In this document: positions 1-13,375 of the stretch, piece after piece | Position numbering within the stretch: the stretch's first letter is position 1 | Layout of the letters: each line of letters opens with the position of its first letter | NCBI GenBank assembly: GCA_019914995.1 | Contig: CM034144.1 | Coordinates: 3,503,489-3,567,488 of the forward strand | Source of the DNA: Acanthochlamys bracteata | Lineage: Eukaryota > Streptophyta > Magnoliopsida > Pandanales > Velloziaceae | DNA length: 64,000 nucleotides | Reading direction: 5' to 3' | Notes under the pieces: model-generated | The model's database searches: none | What the model was told of the DNA's origin: nothing | The model's input: the letters and a program-made list of their open reading frames with translations, nothing else | Made by a program: the position numbers and the translations under genes

Positions 1-2690
1 GAATTCTTTTATTGCTTTCCTGTTGATTGGCCTTCTTTTCCATTAATTGTTTGCCTCTCTTGCTTTTTTTTTTTTGAATTTTAAAAAAAAAAACTTTTAT
101 GTTAAAGATTGAATGTCTTCGCTTTGGAGGACTCATTGGAAGCTTTCTCGTAAGTTTGAGGTTTGTCTTGTTTTCCTATTTTTTCACAAACATGATACTT
201 CAATGTCTGAATAGGCCCTCAACGTTGAAACTTGTTGTAAACATATGCTTTGAAATTTTGGTGCCTTTGTTATCACTTATAGAGTGGAAATTTGGGATTA
301 GTTGAATCAAATGCTAAGATCGCACTGAGTTGAACTTTTGAATTTAAAAATTTTGATTTTAGGTTTCTATAAAGTAGAAATTTGAGTTTAATACAGTAGG
401 TACCATTGAGTGGATATTATATTATGCATTAAAAATGACTGTTATTAGTTTTGTTTTGGAGTTGCAGGTTTTTTGACTTTCAATTTGTCTCCATCCTTAC
501 TGTTTCTCTAAAACATGATAGTTGCTCGAGGAAGATTTGTTTTTGTCCTGAAAAGCTAAATCATCCGGCTCTTGCAGATGTGAGCTTCATTTTCCTGTAA
601 GTTTAGTTTGTGCTTTATTTTTGAACTAAAACATGTCCATTCCCTTTCATTTATTGACTGTCTACTGACTGCTTGTGATTGATCTTTCTCGATGTTCAGA
701 TAAATTATGACTTAAAGACGTGCTATGCATTTGAGTTGGCAACTTGATGTGTGTTCTTTTACGTTGCAACCAATAATCGGCACACATTGAACTTGATTTT
801 TTCTTTTTTGTCAAACCATAGTTGCACTACTACTCATTGCAACATTAGGAGTTGAGTTGGTTTATATGGGATCAATCCTAAGAAAGAAGATTTGAAGAGG
901 AGAATGAAATGTAATCATGCTTAAGTAGGAAGAAGGTCTAAAAAAAAAATAGTGGATTCCCTTTTAATTTTATTGCTGAGTTAAACACATCTTTGTTGAC
1001 GACAGTTATAAATAACCTCTTCATATTTGAAGGAACAAATATGCGTGATTTTCATTCGATATCTTACTTTTTAATTTTAGGTCAGTTTAAGGGACCAAAG
1101 ATGTATATAAGTTTTATATTGTTTTATTCTCAATTAGAATCACTGTTTACTGGACCTATAGTGGTACACAATTCTCCTTCTTTGTTTCAAATTGAAAGAA
1201 TCTAGTGTTGGTTGGGGTTAACTTCTCTTGAATGCTGGCAGGAAATCAAGCTATCGTTCGCCTGGTTAGTTAAGTTGTTGCGTGCTTCTCCAAATCCTTT
1301 CGAGCATGCTGATTGTTCTTAGCATGGTGCTATTTGTTCATGTTAAAAGAACCAACGAAGTTTAGGATGGAGGGTGAAATTTTCTTCGATGCAAAGCAAT
1401 CAAACAAGCAGTCGTTTAATTTGATAGTTAAGTTGCATACTTTTTGAATCCTTCTGCTCCTATGTAACTCTTGCATGCATACTAATTGAATTTTCTTTCA
1501 GCTGCTTTGTTTAGGTTAAAGAGCCAAAAGAGTGCTAGTTGAGGGTCAATATTCAATGAATTAAACATCTTTTTTCCTGGTCAAGTAAGTTCCTGTGCCT
1601 TTGAATTCTTTTATTGCTTTGTCAGTTGATTAGTATTCTTGCCCACAAATTGGTTTGCCTCTCTTCCTTTTCCTTATGTGTTAATATATTATTGGACTTC
1701 TCCTTGGAGGACTTTTGGACGCAATCTTAGAGGTTTGTGCTTGTTGAATAGGCCCTCAACGGTTGAACTTACTATAATCATATCTTTTGAACAATAAGAT
1801 ATCGTCAGTGTTTCAATAGCCCTCAACGGTGGAACTTACTATAAACATATCTTTTGAACATTAAGATAAAATTGAGTTGAACTTCTGAATTTTTATAATT
1901 TTGTTCTGGTTTTGAGATGTAGAAACTTTAGTTTAGTTACAATAGGTACCATTGACTAGATATAATAAGTATATATTAAAAATGATTTTGGAAAAAAGTT
2001 TTGTTTTGGAGTTGCGAGTTTTTTGACTTTCAATTTGTCTTCGTCCTTACTATTTCTTTAGTACATGATAGATCCCCAACGAAGATTCCTGAAAAGACAA
2101 ATCATTCGGCTATTTATAGAGTGAGTTTTGTTCTCCCTGAATTTATTCATGCTTGATTTGTGGACCAAAAAACATGTCCATGCCCTTTCATTTCTTCATT
2201 ATGCATTGACTGCTTGTTTGACAGAAGTCAGGAGACTTGATTTGTGTAATTGTAAGTTGCAACAAATAATCGGGCATACATCGAACTCGATTTTTTCTTT
2301 TGTGTCAAACAATAATTGCTACTAGCCATTACAAACGTTAGGAGTTGATTTTGGTTTATGTAGGGTCAATTCTAAGATTGGAGACCTGAAGAGGAGAATG
2401 AAATGTGAATCATGCTCAAGTAGGAAAGTCCAAAAAAAGAGATATGGATTACATTTTTGTTTTGTGGTTGTGTTAAACACATCTTGGTGACGCTTTTTTT
2501 TTTTTGAATAACCTATTCCTCTTTGAAGGACCAAACTTGTGACATTTTTGTTGAATATGTTATGTCGTTAATTTAGTGCTGCTCTAAGGACCAAAGATGT
2601 ATATAAACTTTTTACTGTTTTATTCCCAACTAGAATCACTATGCACTAGACCTGTAACGGTACACACTTCTTCTTTGCCTTCTCATTTGG
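1..2690 (+). repeat. Diverged tandem macro-units I and II (non-coding array, left part)
   Basis: Two direct-orientation copies of the same unit are visible. The block starting at base 1 restarts at about 1603 with the same EcoRI-like opening. Shared blocks follow in the same order: one near 226-580 and 1767-2110 (acttgttgtaaacatatg type), one near 621-930 and 2150-2430, and one near 1015-1190 and 2510-2690 that ends in a run about an amino-acid-free 'cactagacc' theme. Unit I also has two monomers that start with GTTAAA after pyrimidine tracts (1342 and 1514). All ORFs here are short and not shared between copies, so I read the array as non-coding. The left edge is outside the window. Confidence 0.75.
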
Positions 2691-4795
2691 TTCGGTCGGG
2701 TCCGGGTTTAGCATCTAGCTCGGTTCGATTTGGAAAAAACTTGAATTATTTGAACTGAACTAATAAACTCTCCTAAAACTTCACATCCGCGCATGACTGA
2801 AATTTAATACCTTGTAGTAATTATTTTAATATTAGGTCCAAATACTAGGACCTGTTCTGAACTTTGGTCAAAGAAAGTGCTGGATTGGTTCTCTCTGCAG
2901 AGAAGCATTGGGAGAATATGGAGCGTTGTTGGGTCGATGTTGTAGTTAAATAAGTTTAAAGTCCTGCTTGGTAGTCCAGCAATCAGTGCTGCAATAAGCA
3001 GCATTGAGCGTTTCTTCCTTATTCGCTGTCCTTATTTCCTCATATTTTGGTTCTTTCAGATGGGAGTTTGGTATGTTGGTGAAGACCGATTGATTCTTAT
3101 TCTGAATTTCTGTTCTGACTTCGCAATCAAGCTTCCTCGTCTTTTAGTTGAATTTGATTGATCGTAGCGAAATTTTGGTTCAGAAAAGAAAACAGATTTT
3201 TTTTTTAATAATTGAATTGCAGTGAGATTCTCCTCCATCCCCCGCCCCAAGCAGCTTCTTCTGAATGCTTGCTGTTTTTATCCTGAATTCACTGCTAGCC
3301 TAGATAAATTTATGTGCGCAGATATCAGCGTTGCTCAACTTGTATCCCCCTCCTCTATCATGTAACTACTTTTTATGTTTGATTGATTGCATTGCATTGC
3401 ATTTGGAGAAAGAATTATCTGGATATAAATTTTGCAAAGCAGTCTGGTGCATTTGTGATTTTGTATTTTGATCACCATTTCCTTTTTTTTCTTGGTTAGA
3501 AGGTGATGGACGTAACTTTGCAAGTTGTGGATGCAAAGGACTAGTTCTACAAAGAAGAGGGAGGAACTAATGTTGGCTTGGGATATTACAGTTCTTTGCC
3601 TTTTATGGTATGGCAAGTTGCATTCTCAATGCTTGTATTTCCGTTTGCTTTTGCATTATAGATGAGTTCATAAATCAAATCTCTTTTAAGAAATGCATCT
3701 CAACTGCCTAGATTGTTTTGGATTATAATGGTGTCTTGATTATTCTACTGAAGCAATGCTTTGGGTTATAATTTTTTTTGTGGATGTAGGTTGGGTCATT
3801 ACGCTTTTGCTTGTGGATAAGTGTTTTTAAACAGGTCAAAAAGGTCTAATGTATTGAAAAGCTACCAAGAGATGGCATTCTTACATCTAGTAATCGTGAG
3901 GTTCTGTCCGTTCATGAACCGCTTTTGTGGCATGATGTTAGGGATCTTGAAATCAATCTTAGATGTTGGTGCACAGATTTATGTTACTCAAGTAATGGGT
4001 CCCTTGTTAGGTCCCAAGCATGTCGATGGTGGGGTATGCACTCGCTTTATGTATGATTTGTAGTACACTGTCCAACCTTTGACTATGTTTTGAAAATCGA
4101 TCATAATTTTCTCTTTGAGCATCTTATGAGCAAAACTTAAAGTATCCAAGACTAGTAAGCCCAAGCCACTGTCACAGTAATTGGTTTAGTCAGTTTAAAA
4201 CCTGTGCGTTAATGTTTTCTAGTGTGGTTATACTTTGAAATATTGCGATTGCAGACACATCTTGAGGTATGAATGGAATTTCTCTTAGTCGGTTAGGAAC
4301 AACATCAATAGGCAACATCCTCCTCAGCGGATTGATGCTGTTGTGTATATACTCACTGCAGCACAGCTTTTTTTCTATGCGATCAATAAACCTTATCTGA
4401 TGGTAAATGTGTTTTTCATTGAGTGGGAGTGAAACAGACCTCCTTGCAGATGGCAACATCTTTTGACTTTAGCATATGGCTAGTGCAACATGTCAGAGTA
4501 TTATAGATGGAATATAATTCTGTAAGCGGGTGAGCTCTGGTTGGATCTAACCAGGCTTGGTTAAATTGCAGCGGAACTAGTCGAATTTGGCTAAGTTTGG
4601 GCAGATATGATCTGGTTTGGTTAAATTGAGGCGGAGAAAACAGCCACATCCTTAGAGTTTGTTGTGTACCTACTCTGATAACCTCTGATAACTTCTCTAA
4701 ATTTAGAATCTTTTCTTCATTTTATTCATACAATATACACACACATGTATATATATCTATATATATACATATATGGGCAATGTTATGTGTACATC
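2691..4795. other. Unassigned AT-rich sequence between array units
   Basis: This stretch does not match the array units. It holds short ORFs only, for example 80 codons at 3821-4063, with no recognisable domain. A (TA)n tract at about 4741-4775 leads into the foldback element. I see no RNA gene or retroelement motif in it. Confidence 0.4.
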
Positions 4796-5607
4796 AGTTT
4801 TATGTGTACATGTACATCAATTTTGGACCGTCGGATTAAGCCGTCGGATCGCTTGATCCAATGGTTAAAAGCAGTGCGCTGAGACTTAAAGACAAGTAAA
4901 GTTATAAGGGCAGCGTTGTCAATTCATGTTATGTGTTGTTCCAGCGCGTTTTCTTTTTCTTTTTCTTCTTCTCATATTTTTTTCTCATCTCTTCCTCCAC
5001 CCGAGCAGCGCTCCCACCTCCTTCTCGCGATCTGGTCGCTCGTCGCCGCTGCTCCTCGCGATCGAGAGGCGAGTGAGCTCAATATCTTCTTGTCTTCTTT
5101 CTATATTTCTTTCTTTCTTTTCTTTCCTCCCACGAGAGCGAGCACTCTCGCCTCCCGAGCTCGGATCTGATCGCTCGCGAGCTCAATATCTCCTTAGAGA
5201 AAGAAAGAGAGAGAGAAGAATTGTTTAACAACGGCGGCGAGCAATCAGATTTGAGCTCAGGAGGCGAGAGTGCTCACTCTCGTAGGAGGAAAGAAAAGAA
5301 AGAAAGAAATATAGAAAGAAGACAAGAAGATATTGAGCTCTCTCGTCTCTCGATCGCGAGGAGCAGCGGCGGCGAGCAACCAGATCGTGAGAAGGAGGCA
5401 GGAGCACTGCTCGGGTGGAGGAAGAGATGAGAAAAAATAATGAGAAGAAGAAGAAAAGAAAACGCGCTGTAACAACACATATAACATGAATTGACAACAC
5501 TGTCTTTATAACTTTACTTGTCTTTAAGTCTCCGCGCCCTGCTTTTAGTCGTCGGATCAAGCGATCCGACGGTCCAAAATTGATGTACATGATGTACACA
5601 TAAAACT
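4796..5607. mobile_element. Foldback element with roughly 400-bp inverted arms
   Basis: The left end (agttttatgtgtacatg at 4796) recurs reverse-complemented at 5590-5607, and the homology continues inward almost to the centre near 5200. Both arms hold, in mirror order, the GGACCGTCGG box, the AAAGTTATAA and CGCGCT segments, a pyrimidine-rich stretch and the GCGATCGAGAGG and GAGCTCAATATCT boxes. The mirrored short ORFs in the two arms are by-products of this symmetry. No transposase is present, so it is non-autonomous. Long terminal inverted repeats suggest a Mutator-type or foldback class, but I could not define a clean target duplication. The left flank repeats part of the terminus (4781-4794). 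Confidence 0.85.
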
Positions 5608-8600
5608 TGTAAGGTGAAAGTAACCAACCGAATGGTGGTTGGACGGCAAAATTCTATCACTTATGTATTTCAATCAAGCAGCCACATTCCTCGCGTAGTT
5701 AATCTGCCTTTTTCCTTTTGTTGCTCCTTAATTTGCTTAGTTTGTTTGGTTAGTGATTAATTTTCCTTTATCTCTTTTCATATAGGTTAAGTATTAATGG
5801 TCCCGCAGTTGGAGTATCCACTTTTCTCCTTACAGGGCAATTGATGATATCGCCAGTTAACCTGCTTCTGGAAGTACTTGCCCTACTCCTTAATCTTCTT
5901 AGTTTGCTTAGATACTTATTTTAATTAATTTATTTCTTTTGTTTCTCCTTGTTCGCTTCAGACTGCAGAATCTATTGCTTTTTGGAGGATGAAATTTGCT
6001 CTCGAAGGTTGGCAGTACATCACGAACTCATTTGGAGGATGAGTGTTGTACTTTGTTTCCCTTGGATTTAGGTTAGAAGAAGCAAAGGTGTTCAGGATGG
6101 AGGGAGAACTTTCTCTTCGATTCATGGTATTTGGGAAGCAGTTGCTTGACTTGATAGTTAAGATGGCAGCTTCTTTGATTGGTTTGCTGCTTCTTAACTC
6201 TTTGCTTGCAAGCATACTAGTTGATATTTTAATTCCACTTTGTATCAGGTTAAAATCACCAATGGAAGTGCTAGTTGGAGGGCCAATGTTCCTTTAGTGC
6301 TTTCAATGGATCAAGCATCTTTTTCCCGGTCAGTTAAGCTGCGTGCTTCTTGGAATCCTTTTATTGTTGCATAAGGTTGTTAGTCTTCTTGTGCATTAAT
6401 ATTATGCCTCAATTCCATTTAGGTTAAAAGTTATCATGGCTTTCATTTTGGAGAACTTATTGGGAGAACATCCTTATAATATTCGCAATTTGTTCTTATT
6501 TTTATATTTTTCCTGAAAATGATTCATGGTTTTTTTTGATCTAGTTGGCATTTTCTTTAAGGTTCGCCTCAATTCTAGTGCTAAAACATTGGTTTTGATT
6601 TGGAATTGAATTTATTCATGTTGCTTTGTAGCTGAAGTACATAACGTTCATTCTCTTTGTGCATCAACAGCCATTAAGACTTAGGAGTTAGAGCCAAGAA
6701 CGAAGCAATAGCTCTGTAAGTTTTACCGCGATTGCTTTCTTGACCCATATTGCCAGGATTCATTGGATTCTTGATGATGCATAGAAGTTGTTTCAGAGCT
6801 TGTGGATTCGTGCTAACTAATCCCTTCTATTCTTATGTTATTGACAGCTTGTTGTTTTGAGCTTTCCTTCTCAAGCAGAAGGGGAAACACACTAGAACCC
6901 CCCTTGTCCTTAACGATTAGGTTGACACCTTCAACATTACTATGATGGTGTTTATTTATATATGTATTTCCATTGAAGTAGTCATCAAATTGGTTTGTTC
7001 TTGACTTTAACATTTTGATTTTTATGGTTGTTATTTTGCAAATGGTAAATCTGATGACTGAATGTCTATGGAAGAGTGCAAGGATTTGGTGAATAAGAAC
7101 ATGCAAATGCTGGATGTTCCAAAATTAGGAGAAAAAGTACTTGATCGCCTCTTAAGATATAGGTACTTCTATTATTAATATATTTTAATTAGATAAGTTT
7201 TCCTTCTAATTAGCTAGTGTAAGGTTGATATGTGATCTTATAATTCTCTATCAATATTAAGCTGTTCATAACTGATCTTTTACCTTTTCTGTTTAGTTTA
7301 GAAGTTTTAATAACTTTTGGTTTGGAGAAGTTATTGGAAGCTCTTCTCGTATCCTATCAGCTTGCTATTGTTTTTATATTTATCCGTATGGCTTATTTTA
7401 TAATACCAAGATGATGATGTTGAAATGTTTTGATGTGATGGTTTAACAACACCATAATGAATAAAATGATTTAGTTGGAAGTTGGTAAGAGAATATCTTG
7501 TATGGTAGCCTATGGTTATGCACATCGGTATTTGAAAATGAACCTTTTTTTTTATATATTTTAATGTCATAATTTTTGGGAATTCTCATGGTATTTAGAC
7601 ATGACACATGCATAGTGAGACGCATTGTACCATGGTATTGAGAATACAATGGTAGATTTGAACTAACACGGTATTATAGTGAATACTATAAGTGCCGAAA
7701 CATGCCACTAATGTAGTAACTTGTTATATACATATTTTAAAATTTGAAAGTCCTTATCTCTTATAGAGTGGAAACTTGAGATTAGCTGTAAATTGAGTTG
7801 AATTCTAATTTTAAATTGTTTTCTCAGGTTTCCATAAATCGGAAAGTTGAATTCCATACACTAGGTAATGTTAGTGGATATTTTCATATGTATACATAAA
7901 AAGTGGCCTTTATTAGTTTCATTTGGAGTACCAGGGTATTGACTTTCGATTTGACTCCATTGTTCAAGGTTAATTTATTTTATTTCTTGATATTTGCACT
8001 TAACCATGTTCATGTCCTTTCTTTTCTTTACTCTCCAATGACTGCTTTTGACTGCTTACTTGATTCTTAAGTTCAGAAAGTTTTCTTAGAGTAGGTTGTA
8101 CTGAAATGTGAACTCCTTCTGAACAAGTTTTACTCCTTATTAATGGAATGCACTTTTATTTACTGCTTATCATCTTTTCCAGTTTTACAATTTATCGTCT
8201 CATTGATATTCCTTCTTTAGGTTGTATGGACTGACATTCACATAAAGGACAGATGGAACACTTGTATTTTTCATTAGGTGGGTCTATTTTATCTTCATTT
8301 GAGTTTATTCTGTTTGGTGAGCAATAAGTTGAGCATTGATTTGCTTGCTTTGTTAAGTTTTCTTCCTTTCTGATTCATGTTGTTGATCCTCCATTTGCTT
8401 AGTTTGCTTGCTGTAGTGATTGTTTGTCTTTTATCTCTCGTCTTTTAGGTTAAAAATTAATAGAGCTCTGGTTTGAAGGGTCTATGTTTCTTCTTGCAAG
8501 GCAATCGGTCATTCAGTCGTTTTCCTGCAGCTTGGAAGGTCGACAACTTTTGTATGTTGCGAATAAATCTAACAGCTATTTGCCTGCTTAGTTAAGTTGC

Positions 8601-11115
8601 GTGCCTCTTCAAATCCTTTTGTGCAGCTTAGTGTTACTGAGTTGCTTACATGTTGATGTTTTTTCTTTCTCTTTGATTAGGTTAAAATAACCAACGGAGT
8701 TCAAGATGGAGGATGAACTCTCTTCAATGCATGGCACTGAATCAAGCAGTCGCTTGATTTGTAGTAAGTTGCCTGCTTTTTTGAACCCTTCTGCTGCTTC
8801 TTAACTCTTAGGTAGCTTGCATGCTATCTGATTTGTTCGAGGCTAAAAGAACCGACAGTGTGAGGGTTAATGTTTCTTGAACACTTTAAAATGAATCAAG
8901 CGCCTCTTTTTCCCTTCCAGTTAAGTTGCCTTCTTCGTTGAATCAATTTATTATTGTGTCAGTTTATTAGTCCTCTTGCACACTGGTTGTCTTGCCTCTC
9001 TTTCTTTTCCTCTTAGGTTAAAAGATCTAATGGCTTTCACTTTGGAGAACTTAGAAGCTCATCCTTGTTAGGTTTCTATAACTGTAATATATGGATACAT
9101 TATTATTCTATGGTCATGTGATGTGTTAATAGTCTAGATGAACTAAATAATATATTGCCTATAATCACTTCATTGGTAGCTTTTACAGGATTAATAATGT
9201 GTCACAACAACCTTTTGTTTGCTTTGTCCATCTTTCCAAAATTATTTGCAGCTAGTGGTGGTTCGAGGCATCTATTTAGCTTTGCTTGTTTGCTATGTTT
9301 CCTTCCTTTCTAAATCCTTCTTTTGCTTCATAAGACTCCTTTTTTTTTGGCATATTAATTATCCTTATGGCCACTCTCTTTGTTTTAAGGAGAAAATAAC
9401 GAATAGATTGGTGGTAACGGTCAACCTTCTTTGATAGAGGCATTCAATCAAGCAGTCATGCTCTTGCTTAAGCTGTGTGCTTTCTTTTGTTGCTCCTTAG
9501 TTTAATAAGCTTGCTTAGTTAGTTTCCTTTATCTCTTGTCCTTTAGGTTAAATAGTAATTGTGTCCTGTGGGACGGTCTACTTTTCTCCTTAAAGGGCAA
9601 TGAAATGGATAATGTAGTCGCCTACCTGCTTCTATGAGTGCTTGTCTTGCTCTTTCATTTTCTTAGACTGCTTAGATACTGATTTGTTTTTTTTGGTTCT
9701 TTTTTTTCTCCTTGTTCTCTTCAGACTGAAAGAAATTCTTGCTTGTTGGAAGGTGGTGGACTTCTCTCTTGGAGGCTGGCAATAAATCATGCAATCTCTC
9801 ACCTTCTTAGTTAAGCTGCGTGCATCTCCAAATACTTTTGTGCTGCTTAGCGTTTTCGAGTTACTTGTACACCGAGTGTTTTTACTTGTTGCCCTTGGAT
9901 TTAGATTGAAGATGTAAAGAGGTTCAAGATAGAGGGCGAACTTGTCATTGATGTAAGGCATTGATGAAGCAGTCGCTTGATTTGATAGTTAAGGTGGCTG
10001 CTTCTTTGATTCAATTTGCGGCTTCTTAATCTTAGCTTGCATGCATCTAATGGATGTTGCTTTGTCCAACCTTTTTTCTGGCTAAAATCACCAAGTGCTA
10101 GCTGGATGCTCAACATTTCTTCAATGCTCTCAATGGATCAAGCATCTTTTTTTCTTGTTAGTTAAGCTTCCTACTTCTTTGAATCCCTTTTTTACTGCAT
10201 AAGGTCATAAATAAGTAACTTAAAAGTTGAATTGTGATATTACAACTCTTGCAGGTTCCTGCTAGTTGGTGGATCAGTAAGTCTTCAATGCTGCCTATAA
10301 ATAAAGCAGTCATTCACCTGCTTAGTTAAGTAGCTTGTATACAAACAGTTTAGATGGTATTGAGTCGACAATGTTATTTTCTAATACCATGTTTTTATGA
10401 TGAATACTGTAGATGATCAAAACAGAACATCAACATCGGAACTTGTTGCAAACATATGTTTTGAATTTGAAAATCTTCTTGTATTCATAGAATGGAACCT
10501 TGAGAGTAGTTGAAATCGAATTTCAGATCAAATTGAGTTGAATCTCTGAATTTCAAAATTTGTTGTGAGGTATAAAGGGTAAACTTTGGTTTAATACAGT
10601 AAATACCATTGAGTGGATACTTTCATAGGTATACCTTAAAAGTGGCTTTTACTAGTTTCGTTTTTAAGTGCGGTGTTAGTTTTGTTTTGGCGTTTTAGGG
10701 TTATGAAGGATTTGTTTTTGAGTGAGTTTTCATAGTTTTGCATTTGATTAGCAGGGTTAGTTGTTTGGAGGAGGATGATAGAAACCTAAGGAAGATTTGT
10801 TTGTCTTGAGAATCATCTTGCAATTTTAAAGGGGAACTTTGTCATTTCTAATATGTTGGTGCTTGATTTTCCACTTAACAATGCCCTGCCCTTTCCTTTT
10901 CTTTAATCTCCATTGATTGCTTTTGACTGCTGTCTCGATGCTGGAGTTAGAAGCAATTTTCTTGAAATTGGTTGTAGTGATATTTGAAGTGGTTCCTTCA
11001 ATGTTTTCTTAGTCCGTAATTAATTGGTAGTTTTACTGCTTCTGGTCCTTTTCGTGCAATCCCTTCACTAGGCGCGATGGACAGCTGGAGCTTTGTACTT
11101 TTCTTAAGGTGCGGT
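5608..11115 (+). repeat. Diverged tandem macro-units III and IV with ~170-bp monomer blocks
   Basis: This is the richest part of the array. Monomers that begin with a pyrimidine tract, AG and then GGTTAAA or a close variant start near 5785, 6071, 6248, 6422, 8449, 8680, 8841, 9016, 9387, 9546, 9903, 10080 and 10253, mostly 145-190 bp apart. Each carries a core of the form GGATGGAGGG, then TTTCTTCAATGC, then AATCAAGCAG, then GTTAAG. Larger blocks seen in units I and II recur at 7741-8000 and 10435-10800. There is no ORF longer than about 110 codons and none is conserved between copies. I do not recognise the family. Confidence 0.75.
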
Positions 11116-11425
11116 CTCTTTTAGAGCTTATTATAAATATCTGTAATTTTACTCTTTTTTGCTAGACTTTGAGTTCCGAACAATTTATATGTTTCAATTA
11201 TATAAGAAACTAAGAACTCCACTTTTACATGCGGAACTTCAATTCTAATTTTTTTATTTGCACACTTCTCAATACAATTATATCTTTCAATTTTTAATAC
11301 ACTTTTAAGAACTATTGAAATACAAATACTGAACTCCACTTCTATTTTATATTTTATTTTTCAAGAAACTCAACTTTTTAATTTTCACTTTCACGAAACT
11401 CAATTACGGGTATTTGAAACACGCA
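11116..11425. mobile_element. MITE-like AT-rich insertion in array unit
   Basis: The host repeat reads from a 'gtctctttt' box straight into a 'tttgagtttatt' box in two paralogous units (about 8275-8310 and 16353-16385). Here about 310 bp separate the two boxes. The insert ends look like an imperfect inverted repeat (aaatatctgtaatt at the left, aattacgggtattt at the right). No coding capacity is seen and the exact ends are uncertain. Confidence 0.5.
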
Positions 11426-11593
11426 CTTACTTGCATTTGAGTTTATTCTGTTTGTGTAGCAATCAATTGTGGGTTTACTTGCTTGCCTAAATAATTTCTT
11501 TTTTATTAATACTTCCCTCGCTTCTTAAGTTTCTTCAATTTCCTGCGTATTGTTTCTCTTTACAGCCTCCCCTGTTCATCTTTTAAGGTAAAA

Positions 11594-11768
11594 ATAATGA
11601 ACACAGTGTTGGTTGGATGGCTTACTTTCTTTGATAACGCAGGAGAGTCAAAACTCTGAATGCTAAAAGTCTCTCATTGGATAATGAACATAGTGCTGGT
11701 TGGATGGCTTACTTTCTTTGACAACGTAGGAGAGTCAAAACTCTGAATGCTAAATGTCTCTCATTGGA
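11594..11768 (+). repeat. Two-copy 87-bp tandem duplication
   Basis: An 87-bp segment beginning ataatgaacacag at 11594 is repeated directly at 11681 with only a few differences. Its much higher identity than the surrounding array shows it is a recent duplication. It carries a monomer core. Confidence 0.9.
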
Positions 11769-12219
11769 TTCTCCTATTTGGTGTGGCTAACATTTATCAA
11801 ATAGTCTTATGGAATAAAACATTCTGATAAATACTGACATGACGATCAACTAATTTCTTACTGATTGCTTTGAATTCGCTATTTTGTTTCCATAGTTTAA
11901 CTTTTTTTTTGTTGTAGGTTGCAAATTGCTACATGAATGTAGCAGGTTGCAAAAGCTATTAGGTGATTTGAAATGGAACAGGTTAAAGTTTCCTTGAATT
12001 TAGTATGTTTAATTTTATTTTGGACTGCAATTGAGTGCTTCTATCTGAATTCTGTTTAGGATGACAAGCTTTGCCATTATGTCAAGCGAGAATTGCTTAG
12101 TGCTTCTGTAAGAACTGTCCATGATCTAGTGCTATATTACATTTCCTAATCTAAAACAAGGAAAATTAAGCCGAACTAGTGATATAGAAACTGAGAACCA
12201 CTTTTGTCGATCAGTTAAA

Positions 12220-12825
12220 ATATATTGAGGTTGATGAGCCATTAATTTCTTGTATGCCGATATTTTCATATTCTTAAAAGTTGGTAGAAGAATTGAAAAA
12301 GGATAGATAAAATTGGAAGGTGATACCGAAATCTTATGTGATAAGAAAATCCCTTTATAGAGCAGTCATTGGGCCTATAATGTTATGATAGCGATTACTA
12401 GTTTATTAAAGATGAATATGTTCATAAGATAAACGTAGCGTGAATGACGATGTAAGACGGGTATGTGGATATACTAAAATTTAAAAAAAATATGAAATAA
12501 GAATGTATGCTAATAAGCAGTCATCGCGTCGATCGAGAACATGTTAAGAATGTAAGTTTAAGTGGTTCATATATGTCCTGCACAGACCAAAAAAATACTA
12601 CAGTGTATGAGAGTGACGCGATTCTATTTGAACACACTGGAGAAAAATGGATAAACCAAAATTAGTTTGGCTTTAGGGTGGTAGTGAAGGATTTTGACGA
12701 ATTAGGTATTTCACTAAATCTGATCTATAATTGAATAGAATATAAAAAATAAATATCATTTAGCCGATCTTACTCAAGTAGGATAAAAATTTAGTTTATT
12801 TTTGTTATTGTTGTTGAGTTCCCTT
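12220..12825 (+). pseudogene. 3' end of an RTE-type LINE (reverse transcriptase C-terminus and tail)
   Basis: Several frames read pieces typical of the C-terminal part of plant RTE-like LINE ORFs: a GDTEILCDKK stretch near 12335, an EYVHKINVA stretch near 12415, a PKLVW stretch near 12660 and a final ADLTQVG-type motif near 12765. The 3' end is followed by a TTG-rich tail (about 12800-12822), as in plant RTE elements. Many stops and frameshifts make it a dead, 5'-truncated copy. It interrupts an array block that is continuous in other units. Confidence 0.7.
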
Positions 12826-13375
12826 AAAGTAGCAACTTGAGTTTGATACAATAGGCATCATTGACTAGATATCATATTTACACAATAAAAATGACTTTTA
12901 TTAGTTTTTATTTAGGTTGAAGGACTTTTACTTTTCATTTGTCTCGGTTGTTGATTTTGTTTAATACATGATAAAGGCTCGAGGAAGATTGTTTTTGTCC
13001 TAAAAAGATAAATCATCTAGCTAATGAAGATGTGATAGTCGTTCCCTACGAATTCGTGTTTAGGTTGATTTTTAGACTAAAACATGTCAATACCCTTTCA
13101 TTTCTTCACTATCCATTGACTGCTTACAAGTGTCTTCTTTGTCAATGTTCAGATAAATTGACTTAAAGCACGTTTTGCAATGCATTTCTGCTGTCGGCTT
13201 TAATTTGTGTTCATATAAGTTGCAACCAAATAATCGACATATATCAAACTTGGTTTTTCCTTTTTTGTCAAACAATAACACTGCAGTAGCCTTTGAAAGT
13301 GTTAGGAGTTTATTTTCGTTACGTTGGATGAATCCTAAGATTGAAGACTTGAAGAGGAGAACGAAATATAAATAT

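Noticed and set aside
2715-2740. GGTTCGATTTGG resembling a tRNA B box
   Set aside because: No A box or cloverleaf can be drawn around it.
3821-4063. 80-codon plus-strand ORF ending near a 'GPKHVDGG' stretch
   Set aside because: Two frames look about equally protein-like, no splice signals or known family; left as unassigned sequence.
4916-5599. Several overlapping ORFs of 68-124 codons rich in serine, leucine and phenylalanine
   Set aside because: They lie in the mirrored arms of the foldback element and arise from the same pyrimidine-rich sequence in both directions; no start context, domain or conservation.
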